64,000 bases of DNA, taken from the NCBI GenBank assembly GCA_002898295.1, contig BEHX01000001.1:201473-265472 (forward strand), written 5' to 3'. Of this stretch, positions 61,295-64,000 are shown piece after piece. The position numbers and the translations under genes were made by a program. Source of the stretch: a bacterium HR21. GTDB lineage: Bacteria; Bacteroidota; Ignavibacteria; Kapaibacteriales; HRBIN21. Position 1 is the stretch's first letter. Each line of letters begins with the position of its first letter. A model generated the notes under the pieces. It saw only the letters and a program-made list of their open reading frames with translations, did not search any database and was not told the origin of the DNA.

Positions 61295-62256
61295 GCCTGG
61301 AAGAAGATGACGGTGTTGATTGCCCAGATGCCCGTGCCCACAATCCCATGCAACGCTGCGGGAACAGCTGCCCGGAAACTCCAGACAACCCATCCGCCGA
61401 GGAGCAGCTGCCCGAGCACAATGAGCATGCCAGCATGCCCCCACGGACCCAGCAGCGGAATGCGCCGGAGCTGAAGTCCCTGCCATACCATGAGTCCCGC
61501 TAGCGCAAAGCCCGCCACCCGGTGGAGGTAATGCACGAGCACATGACTGCTGAGGAACTCCGCCGGTGGGAAGAGCCCACCGAAGACCAACGGGAAATCT
61601 GGAATTGCCAAGGCGCTATATGTATGCCGGGTCAGCGCACCGAAGAAAATCTGCACGAATGTCACCAGCCATACGGCAGCCGACAGGCGGAGAATCCGTG
61701 CCCGAACGGCAGGCGCGATGTCAGGCACCACATACCACGTGCGCTGCGTTCCCAGCGCCAGAAGCAGGGTTATGGCGAAGAAGCTCTGCGCCACCATCGC
61801 ATGGCTGGTCGAGATTGCTGTCGGCAGGCGAAACAGCACGGTCATTCCCCCGAGCACTCCCTGCAGGATGACAAGCAGGAAGGACACCAGCGAGACCTGC
61901 CGGAACCACCGGAAGCGCTCGTCACGCAACGCTAGCCAACTCCAGAGGACATGGACGAAGGCAAGTAGCCCGACGAGCGCCGCCACCAACCGATGCGTGT
62001 GCTCGTAGAGAATCCCCCCGCGCCACTCGCTCGGCGGGTAGAGGAAGAGATGCCGCCCGTACGTTGTCGGCCAATCCGGGACGCTCAACCCCGAGCCAGT
62101 ACTATTGACAATGCCCCCGAGCCCGATGAGTACGAAGGTCGTCAATGCCAGCATCAGGCTCAGGCGGCGGATTCCCCGAGCCGAAAGCCCCGCTCCAGCG
62201 GCGAGAATCGAGGCAGGAAGCTCTGCCATCGGGTGTGTTTCGCGGGACGATGTCAT
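61252..62256 (-). CDS. ctaA: Heme A synthase CtaA (COX15-type)
   Basis: 334 residues from ATG 62256, which overlaps neither neighbour's coding by more than a base (cytochrome stop at 62259). Eight helices. The four heme-ligand histidines are in EHTHRLVAALVG, STSHAMVAQ, VHYLHRVAGFA and ALHGIVGTG, with the IVNSTGSGLSVPDWP signature. It oxidises heme O to heme A. ATG 62229 is another possible start. Confidence 0.93.
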   Translation of the reverse strand: MTSSRETHPMAELPASILAAGAGLSARGIRRLSLMLALTTFVLIGLGGIVNSTGSGLSVPDWPTTYGRHLFLYPPSEWRGGILYEHTHRLVAALVGLLAFVHVLWSWLALRDERFRWFRQVSLVSFLLVILQGVLGGMTVLFRLPTAISTSHAMVAQSFFAITLLLALGTQRTWYVVPDIAPAVRARILRLSAAVWLVTFVQIFFGALTRHTYSALAIPDFPLVFGGLFPPAEFLSSHVLVHYLHRVAGFALAGLMVWQGLQLRRIPLLGPWGHAGMLIVLGQLLLGGWVVWSFRAAVPAALHGIVGTGIWAINTVIFFQAWRWQWLARQQHGS

Positions 62257-62258
62257 CC

Positions 62259-62819
62259 TCAGAGCGGCTGTTTGAGCTCCGGTTCTGTGTACGGTTGGGT
62301 TCTGTTCTGTGTCTTCTGGCGTACCTCGCGGACCTGTTCCTCGGTCACTGGTGGAGCAGAATTCCCCCACGCAGAGCGAGCGTAGGTCAAAACGGCAGCG
62401 ATATCGGCATCGCTGAGGACGTTGCCCCAGGGAGCCATCACCCCGTTGTACACTTTTCCCTGCCGCTCAATGCGTCCCTGGAAACCGTGGAGAACAATAC
62501 GGATTGGGATTGTGGGATCCCCTTGCAGCAGTTCCGAGCCTGCCAGAGGCGGATACACTCCCGGAATTCCCTTCCCCGTGGGCTGGTGACATGAGGCGCA
62601 GATTTGCCGGTAGACTGCTGCTCCGCGGTCGTTGCCAGTTCCTCCCGTCTGCTGTGCTTGTTCCGCTGTCTGCTGTGCGGTACCCGGCGGTTCATGGAAA
62701 ATCGGCTCGTCTTCGTAGCGCGTGAAAAATCCCCGGATGTTGCAGCCAGAGCTGAACAGCAACACTCCGACAGCCACGATGCTCACGCTGGCAGCCCACC
62801 GACGCTTGTCCACGGTCAT
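62259..62819 (-). CDS. Lipoprotein monoheme cytochrome c
   Basis: 186 residues. Lipobox ending SSGC (Cys26), a disordered Gln/Thr-rich linker, and a class I cytochrome c domain with CASCH at 74-78 and a Met ligand in GVMAPWG. It probably carries electrons from complex III to the oxidase. It is the first gene of the respiratory operon; a TAATTTTG promoter box is 32 bases upstream. Confidence 0.9.
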   Translation of the reverse strand: MTVDKRRWAASVSIVAVGVLLFSSGCNIRGFFTRYEDEPIFHEPPGTAQQTAEQAQQTGGTGNDRGAAVYRQICASCHQPTGKGIPGVYPPLAGSELLQGDPTIPIRIVLHGFQGRIERQGKVYNGVMAPWGNVLSDADIAAVLTYARSAWGNSAPPVTEEQVREVRQKTQNRTQPYTEPELKQPL

Positions 62820-62850
62820 GTTGGCTCCTGCTGCAGAGAGACAGCCGCTG

Positions 62851-62858
62851 CAAAATTA
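62851..62858 (-). promoter_or_regulatory. Bacteroidota-type -7 box (TAATTTTG) for the respiratory operon
   Basis: Exact TAnnTTTG match 32 bases before ATG 62819, in the 90-base gap after pyrC. It is the only promoter candidate seen for the twelve-gene run from 62819 down to 50705. No -33 box was clear. Confidence 0.5.
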
Positions 62859-62909
62859 TCGGAAGCACCCTACTTCCCGACTGCTCTCAGCTCAGCCTTG
62901 GGGGTAACC

Positions 62910-64000
62910 TCAGAGGGTGCATTCCCAGAGACAGCCTCGATTGACCACCCAGCGGGGCTTGCCCCGCAGCTCCCACCCTGCGAAAGGCGTGTTGCGGGCT
63001 TTCGAGCAGAAGCGCTCCGGTTCGACACGCCATTCCTCATCGGGCGCCAGAATGGTCAGATTCGCTCCTGCTCCGGGTCGGATTTCCGGAAGCGGTATCC
63101 CTAAAAGCCGACGCGGCGCCAGTGCCAGAGCTTCCACGAAACGCTCCAGGGAGAGAATCCCGGGGTGAATCAGGTGTGTGAAGAGGACGCCGACGGCGGT
63201 CTCCAAGCCGATAATCCCGAACGGGGCAGCATCGAACTCTTGAAGTTTCTCGTGGAGAGCGTGTGGAGCATGGTCGGTGGCGATGCAGTCAATAATGCCC
63301 TCTGCCAACGCTTCCCGGAGTGCTTCCACATCTGCTCGGGTACGCAGCGGAGGGTTCACCTTCGCGTTCGTGTCATACTCGCCTACTGCTTCTTCGGTCA
63401 ACACCAGGTGGTGCGGTGTCACTTCACAGCTGACGCGAACGCCGCGCCGCTTTGCTTCTCGAATGAGGGCAACTGCTCCCCGCGTACTGATGTGCTGGAC
63501 GTGGTAGCGGGCATCGCACTCGAGCGCCAGCAAGAGGTCTCGGGCAATGGCAATCTCCTCGGCAACTGCGGGGTAGCCTTTGAGTCCCAACCGAAGGGCA
63601 ACTGCTCCGGCATTGACGGCAAAACCCCGTGTCAGCGAGGGTTCTTGACAATGCTGGGCAACCAGCCCATTGACGGCGTTCAGGAGCAGGAAAGCACGGC
63701 GCAGGAGCTCTGCATCCGCCAGCCAGGTGCCGTCATCGGAGAAGAGCACCGCACCGGCAGCATGGAGTTCCAGCAAGGGAGCTAACTCCTTGCCCAGCCG
63801 TCCGCGAGTCAGTGCAGCGCAACAGAAGACATCCACCGGTGCTGGATGCGGCGCTGTCCGGACAAAGTGCACGAGTGCAGGGTGATCGAGCGCAGGCTCT
63901 GTGTTCGGCATGCAGCAGACGCCGGTAAACCCTCCGTTTGCTGCTGCTGCTGTCCCGGAAGCGATGTCTTCCTTGTACTCCTGCCCAGGCTCTCGGAAAT
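62910..64000 (-). CDS. pyrC: Dihydroorotase (5' end outside window)
   Basis: At least 363 residues are visible; the frame is still open at the window edge, so the N-terminal HxH metal motif is missing. FREPGQEYKEDIASGTAAAANGG at the edge (in part), CCMPNTEP, the Zn-ligand His in YHVQHISTRGAV and SCEVTPHHLVL, and ATDHAPHALHEK are dihydroorotase hallmarks of the class I type. The lysine that is carbamylated in many family members is not identified here. It closes carbamoyl-aspartate to dihydroorotate in pyrimidine synthesis. It precedes the respiratory operon on the same strand, with a promoter box between. Confidence 0.93.
   Translation of the reverse strand, partial: FREPGQEYKEDIASGTAAAANGGFTGVCCMPNTEPALDHPALVHFVRTAPHPAPVDVFCCAALTRGRLGKELAPLLELHAAGAVLFSDDGTWLADAELLRRAFLLLNAVNGLVAQHCQEPSLTRGFAVNAGAVALRLGLKGYPAVAEEIAIARDLLLALECDARYHVQHISTRGAVALIREAKRRGVRVSCEVTPHHLVLTEEAVGEYDTNAKVNPPLRTRADVEALREALAEGIIDCIATDHAPHALHEKLQEFDAAPFGIIGLETAVGVLFTHLIHPGILSLERFVEALALAPRRLLGIPLPEIRPGAGANLTILAPDEEWRVEPERFCSKARNTPFAGWELRGKPRWVVNRGCLWECTL

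Overview
The window is a compact, roughly 60% G+C bacterial chromosome segment, almost wall to wall with genes. Three things point to the Bacteroidota/Chlorobiota/Ignavibacteriota side of the FCB group: a type IX secretion pair (PorU, PorV) with several secreted proteins carrying T9SS-type or FlgD-like C-terminal domains; an alternative complex III (ActABCDEF) operon; and Bacteroidota-type promoters (TAnnTTTG) just upstream of several starts. Flagellar genes (FliL, FliM, FliN, FliO) argue against most classic Bacteroidetes and suit a motile Ignavibacteria/Kapabacteria-like aerobic heterotroph. That assignment is inference. No insertion sequences, phage genes, CRISPR arrays or rRNA genes were seen. 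There is one tRNA (Gly, GCC).

Layout. 1-4.4 kb: envelope genes (TPR protein cut by the window edge, a TonB-receptor-like barrel without a plug, a SPOR protein, TonB). 4.4-5.8 kb: UDP-glucose dehydrogenase. 5.8-8.2 kb: fliL-fliM-fliN-fliO, possibly behind a sigma28-like promoter. 8.2-15.6 kb, mostly minus strand: a DUF4258-like small protein, PurF, a penicillin-acylase family hydrolase, an NAD-dependent epimerase, cystathionine beta-synthase and a small Lys/His-repeat secreted protein with a clear intrinsic terminator. 15.8-31.0 kb, plus strand: aldehyde dehydrogenase, free-methionine-R-sulfoxide reductase, a run of secreted proteins around a LolC/E-like permease, then a housekeeping string (methyltransferase, thiamine-binding protein, YgfZ, SDR, LOG protein) and a TPR-thioredoxin protein with a small barrel. 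31.0-33.1 kb: RluE-type pseudouridine synthase, archaeal-type 8-oxoguanine glycosylase and an eIF2B-like protein.

33.1-41.2 kb, minus strand: porU-porV, tRNA-Gly with its terminator, a class I glutamine amidotransferase-like hydrolase and an OmpA-family protein with two OmpA-like domains. 41.3-44.9 kb: an OdhA/Kgd-type 2-oxoglutarate dehydrogenase with an N-terminal E2 domain. 44.9-47.7 kb: a locally AT-richer stretch with Ppx/GppA, PrmA and an M28 peptidase/glutaminyl-cyclase-like lipoprotein. 47.7-50.6 kb: KdsC-like phosphatase, YtxH and DUF948-like proteins, a DUF6580 membrane protein and a divergent surface protein.

50.7-62.8 kb is one long minus-strand respiratory operon: cytochrome c, ctaA, ctaB, SCO, DUF420, actA-B-C-D-E-F and finally an MscS channel. 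It makes the quinol-oxidising complex and the heme A/copper assembly factors for a heme-copper oxidase whose subunits are not in the window. The window ends inside a dihydroorotase gene (pyrC).

Functional themes: protein export to the cell surface (T9SS machinery plus likely cargo), outer-membrane biogenesis, motility, aerobic electron transfer and the 2-oxoglutarate step of the TCA cycle. Genes are packed tightly: several convergent neighbours overlap by 4-11 bases and no gap exceeds about 210 bases.
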